The notes under the pieces were generated by a model. It worked only from the letters and a program-made list of their open reading frames with translations, was not told where the DNA came from and did no database searches. A stretch of 64,000 nt of DNA from JAGQVA01 sp033764335. GTDB lineage: Bacteria > Bacteroidota > Bacteroidia > J057. Both the position numbers and the translations under genes were made by a program. The stretch is taken from NCBI GenBank assembly GCA_033764335.1, contig JANRJC010000012.1:13980-77979 (forward strand), in the 5' to 3' direction. How positions within the stretch are numbered: position 1 is the stretch's first letter; each line of letters starts with the position of its first letter. Shown in pieces: positions 52,669 through 61,032 of the stretch.

Positions 52669-53217
52669 CAGCATGAGGTACAATTTTGTGGTTAATAGGC
52701 CCGCAATTATGCCGATGAACGCTCCGGCGAGGACATCACCCGGGTAATGCACCCCCAGATAGATTCGACTATAGGCAGTAATCACCGCAATTGTCAGAGC
52801 GATACCGGTTATATATTTCCGCTGAAATACCCCACTTAGAAAAACTGCCATGGCGAAAAAATTCGCGGCGTGAGAAGAAGCAAAACCATAAAGCCCGCCG
52901 CATTCGCCATAAACGGTGTGAACCGCAAAGTCCAGGCCGGCCTCCGGCCGGCAGGGACGGTATCGCTCCACGAGCGGTTTGAGCAGCCCCGACGCCGTCT
53001 GGTCGCTCAGCAAAATCATCAACAACCAACATCCTACCAGTAGCAACACGCCTTTCCAGCCTTCTTTCCGATAAATGATGCCGATTATCAGTATATACAG
53101 CGGAATCCACACCCAACGGGTACTGATAAGATACATAAACGCATCCAACCCGGAGGTATTCCAGCCATTCAAGAGCCGAAAAGCCGCCACGTCCCACTGT
53201 TCCAGCACTTCCATCAT
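52645..53217 (-). CDS. PAP2-family membrane phosphatase
   Basis: 190 residues with about five membrane helices. The three PAP2 phosphatase motifs are visible: the first ending in RYRPCRPEAG, the second as FASSHAANFFA (ASSH in place of the usual PSGH), and the third as YSRIYLGVHYPGDVLAG. Such enzymes remove phosphate from lipid pyrophosphates or phosphatidic acid at the membrane; ASSH variants are common in undecaprenyl-pyrophosphate phosphatase-like members. The ATG overlaps the stop of the preceding PAP2 gene (ATGA), so the two are coupled. Confidence 0.9.
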   Translation of the reverse strand: MMEVLEQWDVAAFRLLNGWNTSGLDAFMYLISTRWVWIPLYILIIGIIYRKEGWKGVLLLVGCWLLMILLSDQTASGLLKPLVERYRPCRPEAGLDFAVHTVYGECGGLYGFASSHAANFFAMAVFLSGVFQRKYITGIALTIAVITAYSRIYLGVHYPGDVLAGAFIGIIAGLLTTKLYLMLKKKFPPA

Positions 53218-53960
53218 AGGTAATTTTGGGTAACAATTACATAGACATCTATGGCCAGCAGGACAAATCCTAAACCGGCAAATCCATTCGCAGAGCGGTC
53301 AGCGTTTCGGAAAAAATCAAAAACCCTTCGGGGAAAGTAATAAGTTATCAGTTTTACCATTCCCACACTGAGCAACAGACCCAGCATACTTCCCGCCAGA
53401 ATGTCGGCGGGAAAATGCACACCAATATAAACCCTTGAATAACACGCAATAATTGACAAGAGGGCAAACCCCACGCTAAGCCAAACGGATTTTTTTTCCA
53501 GACTTAAAGTGATAAAGAAAAAAACAGCCGCAGCAACGGCACTATGGCCGGAGGGAAAAGACTGATTTTTTTCCCCGATTAGCGAGATAAAATGAATATT
53601 TGCCGAACCCAAAACCTTTGCCGGGCGGCCCCAATCCTCAAAAAAAATATTTTTTCCGACTGCCGACACCACGGCAATTCCAATCATGCTCAGCAGCATA
53701 GCCAGAAGGATTTGCGGGCGGCTTTTTCTACCTACAATTAAAAACAAACTTCCCACCAGCATCCCATGCCCCAAGTGTGTGAGATGAGGCATGATTTTAT
53801 CCCCCAATGGTGTATGCCATTGGTTTACAACCCGAAAACTTTCCTCGTAGCCGTAATACAACAACAGCAATCCGCCGACCAGCCAGAATAGCAAATAGGT
53901 AAATACATAAAACCTTGCGGAGGGATACTGTTCCAATTGACTCATAGGCGGAGTTGACAC
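53214..53960 (-). CDS. PAP2-family membrane phosphatase, larger paralogue
   Basis: 248 residues, about six membrane helices. Motifs are the segment ending DWGRPAKVL, FPSGHSAVAAAVFF and CYSRVYIGVHFPADILAG, so all catalytic His and Arg residues of the PAP2 family are present. It is the first of a coupled pair with a smaller PAP2 enzyme. Substrate is unknown; lipid A, phosphatidylglycerol phosphate and undecaprenyl pyrophosphate are family possibilities. Confidence 0.9.
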   Translation of the reverse strand: MSTPPMSQLEQYPSARFYVFTYLLFWLVGGLLLLYYGYEESFRVVNQWHTPLGDKIMPHLTHLGHGMLVGSLFLIVGRKSRPQILLAMLLSMIGIAVVSAVGKNIFFEDWGRPAKVLGSANIHFISLIGEKNQSFPSGHSAVAAAVFFFITLSLEKKSVWLSVGFALLSIIACYSRVYIGVHFPADILAGSMLGLLLSVGMVKLITYYFPRRVFDFFRNADRSANGFAGLGFVLLAIDVYVIVTQNYL

Positions 53961-53976
53961 CGGCTAAAATTAGGCA

Positions 53977-54495
53977 TTAAAAATCAGAATCATCAAACCA
54001 GGAGTAGGCCTGCCAGGCTTCGCCGGGGTTGGCTCTGCGCAGTTTCAGCTTGGCGCGGCCTGTGCCGGAATAGACGATTTCTTCGGTTTCTTCGATGGTC
54101 AGGTTAAAATTTCGCACGACCAATGCCTCAGTTTCCGTCGTATCGAGTTGGGTATAGTAGTTCCAGTCCAGATTGATTTGAAGTACACTCTGAAACAGAT
54201 TGTAAGAAATGATCAGTTCGGTCGCCCGATCCCAGGAAATGTCCTGCCCCAGATCGGGATCGTAATAAGAAAACGTAAAATCGGGAGAAAATAATCTTCC
54301 ATACAAAGTCGTGTCCCGGAGTTCATATCCATTTTTGAAAAGACGGAAAAACCCGTCAATATTAGTGGGATCACCCAAGATATTTATGTCGGCCAGGCCT
54401 TCCGGATCATACGCAGGAGCGAAAGGATTGCAGCTTATCACACCGGAAGCGAGAAGGAAAACAGAAGTCAGTAGCAGTCCGTATTTTTTCATCAT
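53977..54495 (-). CDS. Hypothetical lipoprotein, NTF2-like
   Basis: 172 residues with a lipoprotein signal ending in SGVISC. The rest (IDGFFRLFKNGYELRDTTLYGRLF, then YYTQLDTTETEALVVRNFNLTI and GRAKLKLRR) has the helix-then-sheet pattern and the C-terminal W-x-x-x-x-W-x-D of a NTF2/SnoaL-like fold. That is a fold guess, not a function. It starts on the last base of the stop codon of the next upstream lipoprotein gene, and the two look like paralogues. Confidence 0.7.
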   Translation of the reverse strand: MMKKYGLLLTSVFLLASGVISCNPFAPAYDPEGLADINILGDPTNIDGFFRLFKNGYELRDTTLYGRLFSPDFTFSYYDPDLGQDISWDRATELIISYNLFQSVLQINLDWNYYTQLDTTETEALVVRNFNLTIEETEEIVYSGTGRAKLKLRRANPGEAWQAYSWFDDSDF

Positions 54496-55070
54496 TACTG
54501 AATGTATTTAAGCTTCAAATGGCTCCAACTGGAGTCCCGGTAAATTTCAATATCGGTCCAACGTGCGATTTCCCATTCATTGAAAGTATTGATTTTAATG
54601 ATTAACTGAATCTGCCCTTTAAAAAGTCGTGTAAGGGCGGTATCGGAATGATTGATATGCAGTGCATAGTCTCCCACATATTTAAGCGAATCGGAGGTTA
54701 TATCCTGAAGATCTGTCTGAGTCAGGTTCAGCGAATTTCCGGAAGGAGCAGAAAGATTGGCGACAAAATTGTCGAAATAGGTCTGCTCGTCTTGAACCGA
54801 CCAGGCCTGCCAAATGCTTTCGTTGTTGTTAAACAAAGAAGCCGCAGGCACAAACCGCAAAGAATCCGCATTAAAACATCGCAGGTAATTTTGGGTGTTA
54901 CGTTGGTTGATCGCCGTTTCCAGATTGGACAACAAAATCTGATAATCCGTGGGGCTTACCCAATCCGACGCCGTGCTGGAAGGCGGTTCTACCGGACGGA
55001 TCGAAAAACACGAAACCAGTCCGCCCATAAAAGATAAAACAAACCCAACCTTCAGCAACAAAATCTTCAT
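54495..55070 (-). CDS. Hypothetical lipoprotein, NTF2-like
   Basis: 191 residues with a signal peptide ending LVSC. The mature part (LLSNLETAINQRNTQNYLRCFN, then YALHINHSDTALTRLFKGQIQLIIK and WEIARWTDIEIY) again suggests a NTF2-like fold and a shared origin with the following gene, with which it overlaps by one base. Function unknown. It is divergent from the TetR gene; a TetR-type palindrome lies in the shared 133-base spacer. Confidence 0.7.
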   Translation of the reverse strand: MKILLLKVGFVLSFMGGLVSCFSIRPVEPPSSTASDWVSPTDYQILLSNLETAINQRNTQNYLRCFNADSLRFVPAASLFNNNESIWQAWSVQDEQTYFDNFVANLSAPSGNSLNLTQTDLQDITSDSLKYVGDYALHINHSDTALTRLFKGQIQLIIKINTFNEWEIARWTDIEIYRDSSWSHLKLKYIQ

Positions 55071-55176
55071 AACCGGAGTTTAGCAGTATCCTATGACTAA
55101 AGTTACCGACCTTCCGCTCCATCTTCAAAATTTTTTCTTAAAAAAAGAAAACTCTCTCCCATAATCTTCGTAATAT

Positions 55177-55190
55177 TGACCGACCGGTCA
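55177..55190. promoter_or_regulatory. Candidate TetR-family operator
   Basis: TGACCGACCGGTCA lies 13 bases before the TetR start codon. It contains the perfect palindrome GACCGGTC (55182-55189) and has TGAC/GTCA outer arms (55177-55180, 55187-55190). GACCGACCGGTC-like sites are frequent TetR-family operators, so autoregulation of the operon, and perhaps control of the divergent lipoprotein gene, is likely. Confidence 0.6.
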
Positions 55191-55203
55191 CTCAAAAACT
55201 TAT

Positions 55204-55791
55204 ATGAGTCCTCGAACCAAAAAACAATTTGATGAAATACGAGAGCAGAGTCGGGAAAAGATTCTGAAAGCAGCACTGGAATTATTTGCAGAACAGGGGT
55301 ATCACAACACGTCCATTGAGCAAATCCGAAAAAAAGCCGAAGTTTCAAAAGGACTGATTTACAACTATTTTGAAACCAAAGAGCAGTTGCTCAACGACCT
55401 TGTAGCCGACTCGATGGCGGAGGGAGAATCCTATATCGAAGAAATGTCCGCACTCACAACCGCCCGAGAAAAGTTGCGCTACATCATTGATCTCAGTTTT
55501 CATTTTATTGTTGAGCGGGCGCAGTATTATCGTCTGCTCACGGCTCTTGCCCTTCAGGTGGACCATTTTCCCCATCTCAAGGGAGTAGTTATTGGAAAAT
55601 ATTACGGTCTTATGCCTATGCTTGAATCCTTGTTTGCGGAAATTGGTATTCCGCGTACCAAAGAAGAAGCTTCTTTATTTGCCGCCATCATAGATGGCGT
55701 AGGCATCGAATACTGCGTATTAAAAGAAGCCCTTCCGGTGGATAACATCAAAAATTACCTTATTGAGAAATACGTCAATTTTTCATCCTAA
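55204..55791 (+). CDS. TetR/AcrR-family transcriptional regulator
   Basis: 195 residues. The N-terminal helix-turn-helix is typical (ILKAALELFAEQGYHNTSIEQI, then AEVSKGLIYNYFETKEQLL). The C-terminal ligand-binding domain is helical and unclassified. It heads a plus-strand operon encoding a LolA-like carrier, three permeases, an ATPase and an outer-membrane barrel. An operator-like palindrome just upstream suggests it represses its own operon until a ligand, perhaps a lipid or an envelope-active compound, is bound. Confidence 0.93.
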   Translation: MSPRTKKQFDEIREQSREKILKAALELFAEQGYHNTSIEQIRKKAEVSKGLIYNYFETKEQLLNDLVADSMAEGESYIEEMSALTTAREKLRYIIDLSFHFIVERAQYYRLLTALALQVDHFPHLKGVVIGKYYGLMPMLESLFAEIGIPRTKEEASLFAAIIDGVGIEYCVLKEALPVDNIKNYLIEKYVNFSS

Positions 55792-55801
55792 CTCTTTCAA
55801 A

Positions 55802-56557
55802 ATGAAACGAATACAAATTTTCTCGTTACTTTTTATGGCCTTCATTTCTTTTTCTGCCTACGGCCAGACAGATGTAAAGGAAATCATCCGCCTCGTGGAA
55901 GAAAAACGCCGCGGGCTGGAAAGTTCCCAGGCGGAAATCACCATGACCATTATCCGCCCCGAATGGACTCGATCAATGTCCATGAAGAGTTGGAGCAAAG
56001 GAGACAATTACGCCATGATGCTCGTAACAGCTCCGGCCCGGGACAAAGGCACAGCCACCCTCAAACGCGACAAAGAAGTATGGAACTGGATGCCAACCAT
56101 CGAAAGAGCCGTCAAACTCCCGCCTTCGATGATGTCGCAATCCTGGATGGGTTCCGACTTTACCAATAATGACCTGGTACAGGAAGTTTCCATCATTGAT
56201 GATTATAAGCACAAAATCTTGAAGGATTCGACCCTTCAGGGACGGGTATGCTGGAAAATCGAAATGGTTCCTAATGAAGGCGTAGCGGTTGTATGGGGGA
56301 AAATTCACGCTTTCGTGGATAAAAAAGACTACCTCATGCTGCGGTCGGAATATTTTGATGAAGACGGATACCTCGTCAATATCCTCCAGGCTTCCGGAAT
56401 CAAACAGATCAGCGGGCGTACCTTTGCCGCAAAACTGGAGATGATACCGGCAGAAGAAGACGGGCATAAAACGGTTCTGGAATACCAAAATATCATTTTT
56501 GACCAGAAAATCCCCGACACTTTTTTCTCCATCCAAAATTTGAAGCAGCTAAAATAA
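55802..56557 (+). CDS. LolA-like outer-membrane lipoprotein-sorting protein
   Basis: 251 residues from the ATG at 55802, which starts a signal peptide (MKRIQIFSLLFMAFISFSAYGQ); the longer frame overlaps the TetR gene. The mature protein matches the COG2834-type periplasmic carrier: ITMTIIRPEWTRSMSMKSWSKG, then VWNWMPTIERAVKLPPSMM and GSDFTNNDLV. These proteins have a LolA/LolB-like half-barrel that binds acyl chains. With the downstream LolCDE-like transporter it probably ferries a lipid or lipoprotein across the periplasm. It is not the housekeeping LolA by gene context. Confidence 0.87.
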   Translation: MKRIQIFSLLFMAFISFSAYGQTDVKEIIRLVEEKRRGLESSQAEITMTIIRPEWTRSMSMKSWSKGDNYAMMLVTAPARDKGTATLKRDKEVWNWMPTIERAVKLPPSMMSQSWMGSDFTNNDLVQEVSIIDDYKHKILKDSTLQGRVCWKIEMVPNEGVAVVWGKIHAFVDKKDYLMLRSEYFDEDGYLVNILQASGIKQISGRTFAAKLEMIPAEEDGHKTVLEYQNIIFDQKIPDTFFSIQNLKQLK

Positions 56558-56567
56558 TCCCCGCGCT

Positions 56568-57785
56568 ATGATCCTATTCACACTCGCCTGGCGAAATTTA
56601 TGGCGAAACAAACGTAGAACTCTCATAACAGCTGCTTCGGTATTTTTTGCAGTTCTGCTGGCAATACTGATGCGTTCTCTTCAGGAGGGTTCTTATGAAA
56701 AAATGATCGAAAATATTGTCAGCTTTTACACCGGTTATGCCCAGATTCACAAAGAGGGTTATTGGGATGAACAATCACTGGACAATAGCTTTGAGATTGT
56801 GCCTGCCCTAGAAACGCTCATGAACAATGAGCCGCTGCTTCAGGAGTCTGTCTCTCGACTCGAATCTTTTGCCCTCGCATCATCGGGGGAAGTTTCTGAA
56901 GGTTGCCTTGTTGTAGGTACTCATCCCGAGACGGAAAATCATTTGACTAATCTCTCCGGCATGGTTCAAAAAGGACAATATTTTAAATCCGGCGAAAAAA
57001 GTGTTCTTGTCGCAACGGGTTTGGCGGAGAAACTAAATCTGTCGGTTAATGATACCCTTATCCTCATCAGCCAGGGTTATCAGGGAGTTACGGCGGCGGG
57101 AAAATATCCCATTTCGGGATTGGTAAAATTTGGCAACCCGGAACTCAACGGCCGCCTTGTTTATCTTCCTTTGCCGGTTGCGCAGGATTTTTACGGCGCT
57201 ACCAACCGTCTCACCTCTTACGCACTGGCGATAGATGACCCGCATAAAGTGCCGCAATTGGTCAGCCAACTTCGTTCAGGACTGGATGAGAGTTATGAAG
57301 TAATGAGTTGGGCCGAAATGATGCCGGAATTGGTACAACTAATTGAAGCCGACCGGGGAGGGGGTATTCTAATGATGGGGATTTTGTACCTGATTATCGG
57401 TTTTGGTATGTTTGGTACAGTACTGATGATGACGGCAGAAAGACAATATGAGTTTGGAGTAATGACGGCCATTGGCATGAAAAAATCCCGGCTGGCGGCA
57501 ATCATTACGATTGAAACGATTTTTATTTCCATGATCGGAGTAATAGCCGGTGCGCTGGCCAGTCTGCCTTTGGTGATTTATTACCATTACAACCCGATCT
57601 ATCTGGGGGACAAAATTTCGGAAGCTTATGCCGAATTTGGAATGGAAGCGGTATTCCCAATGGCAATTTCACCGACCATATTCCTGACACAGGCAATCGT
57701 GGTATTTGTATTCGCCTGCCTTGTCTGCATTTATCCTGCCTGGAAAATCCTGCATTTAAATCCAATTAAAGCCATGCATAGCTAA
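56568..57785 (+). CDS. FtsX/LolE-type ABC transporter permease, copy 1
   Basis: 405 residues: an N-terminal membrane helix (LITAASVFFAVLLAILMRSL), a large periplasmic domain of about 230 residues, then three helices with MGILYLIIGFGMFGTVLMMTAERQYEFGVMTAIGMKK. That is the LolC/LolE/MacB-type layout. More than half of the residues look identical to the next gene by eye, including VSFYTGYAQIHKEGYWDE and RLESFALASSGEVSEGC. It sits 11 bases after the LolA-like gene. Confidence 0.9.
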   Translation: MILFTLAWRNLWRNKRRTLITAASVFFAVLLAILMRSLQEGSYEKMIENIVSFYTGYAQIHKEGYWDEQSLDNSFEIVPALETLMNNEPLLQESVSRLESFALASSGEVSEGCLVVGTHPETENHLTNLSGMVQKGQYFKSGEKSVLVATGLAEKLNLSVNDTLILISQGYQGVTAAGKYPISGLVKFGNPELNGRLVYLPLPVAQDFYGATNRLTSYALAIDDPHKVPQLVSQLRSGLDESYEVMSWAEMMPELVQLIEADRGGGILMMGILYLIIGFGMFGTVLMMTAERQYEFGVMTAIGMKKSRLAAIITIETIFISMIGVIAGALASLPLVIYYHYNPIYLGDKISEAYAEFGMEAVFPMAISPTIFLTQAIVVFVFACLVCIYPAWKILHLNPIKAMHS

Positions 57786-57799
57786 CTAACCCTACGAAT

Positions 57800-59014
57800 A
57801 TGTTACTGAAACTTGCCTGGAGAAATATGTGGCGCAACCGGCGTCGTACGATGATTACACTGGCTTCGGTGTTTTTCGCCGTGCTCCTTGCGACCACCAT
57901 GCGATCCCTGCAAAGGGGTGTTACGGTCAAGATGATCGAAAACGTAGTCAGTTTTTATACCGGCTATGTCCAGATTCACAAAAGCGGTTATTGGGATGAA
58001 CCCAATCTCGATAATACTTTTGAGCAGACGTCCCTGATTACAAGGGTTGCCAATAGTGATCCCCGCGTAGCAAAAGTTGCGCCTCGGCTGGAGTCTTTTG
58101 CACTTGCGTCTTCGGGTGAAATTTCGGAAGGCTGCATGATCATGGGCATTGATCCCGAAAATGAAGACCAACTGACCGGCCTCAAAGCAAAACTTATCGA
58201 GGGTACTTATCTTCAATCGCATGAAAAAGGCGCAATGATCACCAGTGGTCTTGCCGAAAAACTTCAGATCAAACTCGGAGATACCCTTATCCTCATTGGG
58301 CAGGGATACCAGGGAATCAGTGCCGCAGGCAAATTTCCCATCACCGGAATGGTCAAATTTGGAAACCCTGATCTAAACCAGAAGCTTGTTTACCTTTCGA
58401 TCGAATCGGCTCAAAACCTCTACGGTGCCGAAAACAGGCTTACGGCTTTCGCCCTAAACCTCAGCAAACCGCAGACCGCCCCGATTGTCGCAACGGCACT
58501 GCGCACCGAACTTGATAACGACTATGAGGTCATGGACTGGATGGAAATGATGCCGGAAATGGCTCAATTGCTGGAAGTGGATAAAGCCAAAGGCCGGATG
58601 ACGATGGGAATCCTCTACATGATCATTGCTTTTGGCATGTTTGGCACGGTGCTGATGATGACCTCCGAGCGAAGACACGAATTCGGAGTACTAATGGCAA
58701 TCGGTATGAAAAAACGAATACTGGCAGGCATGGTCGTAACGGAGTCTATTCTGATTTCGATGGCCGGGGTTGTCGCAGGATTTATTGCCAGTTTGCCGAT
58801 TGTCTTTTATTTCCATTTTAATCCCTTCCGAATGAGCGGAAAAGCAGCCGAGGCTTATGCCGAATTTGGAATGGATCCCGTCATGCCCATGTCTATCGAA
58901 CCTGCCATATTTTATTCGCAGGTGCTGACTGTCCTTGCTTTTGCTATTATCGTTGCAATCTATCCGGCATGGAGTATTGTTCGCACAAATCCGGTCGAAG
59001 CAATGAAATCCTAA
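57800..59014 (+). CDS. FtsX/LolE-type ABC transporter permease, copy 2
   Basis: 404 residues, a tandem duplicate of the preceding permease with the same topology and the same conserved segments (SFYTGYVQIHKSGYWDE, RLESFALASSGEISEGC, FGMFGTVLMMTSERRHEFGV). Retention of both copies with diverged periplasmic loops suggests a heterodimeric transporter or different substrates. It is in the same operon, with a 14-base gap. Confidence 0.9.
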   Translation: MLLKLAWRNMWRNRRRTMITLASVFFAVLLATTMRSLQRGVTVKMIENVVSFYTGYVQIHKSGYWDEPNLDNTFEQTSLITRVANSDPRVAKVAPRLESFALASSGEISEGCMIMGIDPENEDQLTGLKAKLIEGTYLQSHEKGAMITSGLAEKLQIKLGDTLILIGQGYQGISAAGKFPITGMVKFGNPDLNQKLVYLSIESAQNLYGAENRLTAFALNLSKPQTAPIVATALRTELDNDYEVMDWMEMMPEMAQLLEVDKAKGRMTMGILYMIIAFGMFGTVLMMTSERRHEFGVLMAIGMKKRILAGMVVTESILISMAGVVAGFIASLPIVFYFHFNPFRMSGKAAEAYAEFGMDPVMPMSIEPAIFYSQVLTVLAFAIIVAIYPAWSIVRTNPVEAMKS

Positions 59015-59038
59015 AATTAAACCACCAAAATTATTATC

Positions 59039-60313
59039 ATGATTTTTCAAGTAGCCTGGAGAAATGTCTGGCGAAATCGGGTCCGAAGCCTGGTTGTGAT
59101 CTCAGCCGTAGCACTGGGATTGATCGCCGGCGTGTTTATGATGGCTTTTTCCTGGGGAATGAACATCGAACGTACCCGCGAGATCATCGAAACCCGCACC
59201 TCTCATATCCAAATTCATGAAAGCCGCTATAAAGACGACCGAAAAATGAGTCTCTTTATCCCGGAAGGCATGAATCTCCTCAACCAAATCAGCGCCCGCC
59301 CGGAAATCAAAGCCTCCACCGGAAGGATTCTCTCCAATGGGATGCTGTCCACCACCAAAGGCGGCTTTGGCGTGCTCATCAGCGGCGTGATACCCGAAAA
59401 AGAGTCGGTTGTAACCCGACTCGACCAGCGGCTGGTTGCCGGTGAATATTTCACCGAATCAGGTGCAAATACCATCCTTATCGGGGACAAACTGGCGGAA
59501 AAACTGGGGTGGAAATCCGAAAGCGACAGCCTCGGAGCCGATGGAACCAAAACACCGGCCAGTTATCGCTTACGCAAAAAAATCGTTCTCGCTTTTCAGG
59601 GCCCCGACGGAGAAACCAAATACGGCAGTTTTAAGGTCGCCGGAGTTTATAAAACCATCAATTCCAAATTTGATGAAACCAACGTTTTTGTGCGGTTTGA
59701 AGACCTGAACCGCTTGGCCGGTACAGAGGGGGGAATGCATGAAATTGCCCTCCTGCTCAATGACCCGCCGATTGCCGAAGATTCGACTTTTCTCGCCTCC
59801 TTTTCTGCCGGGCGCACCGATCTTCTGATCGAAAACTGGAAAGACATTGCACCAGATCTCCGGCTGGTGGACGAAACCTTTGCTACCACCCTCTATATTT
59901 TTATCGGTATCATACTGCTTGCTCTTTTATTTGGCATTATCAACACGATGCTCATGGCCGTCATGGAAAGAACCCGAGAATTGGGTATGCTGATGTCCAT
60001 CGGGATGAATAAACCCAAAGTTTTTTTAATGATTATGCTGGAGACTTTGTTTCTGTCTTTTGTCGGTGGGCCGGTGGGTTTGTTGTCCGGATTTGCGCTG
60101 GTAAAACTATTTGGCAAAGTCGGCATTGATTTGTCTTATATGGCAGAAAGTGCCTCACAAATGGGAATAAGCAGCATTGTTTACACCGATCTCCAGCCCC
60201 AGTATTATTTCCAAATTGCCCTGATGGTATTTTTCACGGCAATCATCGCCGCCGTTTATCCGGCTTACAAAGCGCTTCAACTCAAACCCGTCGAAGCCAT
60301 TCGCGCTTTATAA
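59039..60313 (+). CDS. FtsX/LolE-type ABC transporter permease, third member
   Basis: 424 residues with the same four-helix layout but much less similar to the two copies upstream: VAWRNVWRNRVRSLVVISAVALG at the N-terminus, then a longer periplasmic domain (RLVAGEYFTESGANTILIG) and a C-terminal unit with NTMLMAVMERTRELGMLMSIGMNK. It may be the LolC-like partner of one of the others. Gap to copy 2 is 24 bases and to the ATPase gene 33 bases. Confidence 0.9.
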   Translation: MIFQVAWRNVWRNRVRSLVVISAVALGLIAGVFMMAFSWGMNIERTREIIETRTSHIQIHESRYKDDRKMSLFIPEGMNLLNQISARPEIKASTGRILSNGMLSTTKGGFGVLISGVIPEKESVVTRLDQRLVAGEYFTESGANTILIGDKLAEKLGWKSESDSLGADGTKTPASYRLRKKIVLAFQGPDGETKYGSFKVAGVYKTINSKFDETNVFVRFEDLNRLAGTEGGMHEIALLLNDPPIAEDSTFLASFSAGRTDLLIENWKDIAPDLRLVDETFATTLYIFIGIILLALLFGIINTMLMAVMERTRELGMLMSIGMNKPKVFLMIMLETLFLSFVGGPVGLLSGFALVKLFGKVGIDLSYMAESASQMGISSIVYTDLQPQYYFQIALMVFFTAIIAAVYPAYKALQLKPVEAIRAL

Positions 60314-60346
60314 TTTTTCTTTTCCACACCATTATTTCCTAAAAAA

Positions 60347-61030
60347 ATGAAAGTAATCGAAACCATAAATCTCGACAAAACCTACGAAGGAGTTGTACCG
60401 GTACATGCCGTCAATAGCGTAAGCCTCTCCATCGAAGAGGGGGAATTCACAGCCATTGTAGGCCCTTCCGGGTCGGGAAAAACCACCCTGCTCAACATCA
60501 TCGGCGGGCTGGACAGGCCTTCTTCCGGAGAAATCAGGGTAAACGGAACCGATATTTCCCAACTTAGCAACAATCAACTGATAGATTTTCGCCTCCAGAA
60601 TATCGGCTTTGTGTTTCAGGCTTACAACCTTATCCCGGTACTTACGGCCAAAGAAAATGTAGAATTTGTAATGCTCCTGCAAAACCGGTCCAAAACGGAG
60701 AGGGACGCACGTGTGAAGGAATTGCTCGAAGCCGTAGGGCTGGGAGATCGTACCCACAACCGGCCGAATCAGATGTCGGGCGGTCAGCAGCAGCGCGTTG
60801 CCGTAGCTCGTGCTCTGGCTTCCAAACCCCGGTTTGTCCTTGCCGATGAACCCACGGCCAACCTCGATTCGGCTTCAACCTCCAATCTTCTCGACATCAT
60901 GGCCGAACTAAACAAAAAGGAAAACATCACTTTTGTTTTTTCTACCCATGACCAGCGGGTTATTGACCGGGCCAGAAGAGTCATCACACTGGAAGATGGA
61001 AAGGTTGTCAGCGACATAACAAAATCCTAA
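60347..61030 (+). CDS. LolD-like ABC transporter ATPase
   Basis: 227 residues. Walker A is GPSGSGKT (39-46), the signature is MSGGQQQR (143-150) and Walker B ends RFVLADEPT (162-170), followed by ANLD and the switch His in FSTHDQR. The small single-domain form with GGLDRPSSGEI is typical of the LolD/MacB group, which pairs with FtsX-type permeases and uses ATP to push or extract substrates at the inner membrane. It probably serves all three permeases. Confidence 0.95.
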   Translation: MKVIETINLDKTYEGVVPVHAVNSVSLSIEEGEFTAIVGPSGSGKTTLLNIIGGLDRPSSGEIRVNGTDISQLSNNQLIDFRLQNIGFVFQAYNLIPVLTAKENVEFVMLLQNRSKTERDARVKELLEAVGLGDRTHNRPNQMSGGQQQRVAVARALASKPRFVLADEPTANLDSASTSNLLDIMAELNKKENITFVFSTHDQRVIDRARRVITLEDGKVVSDITKS

Positions 61031-61032
61031 TC

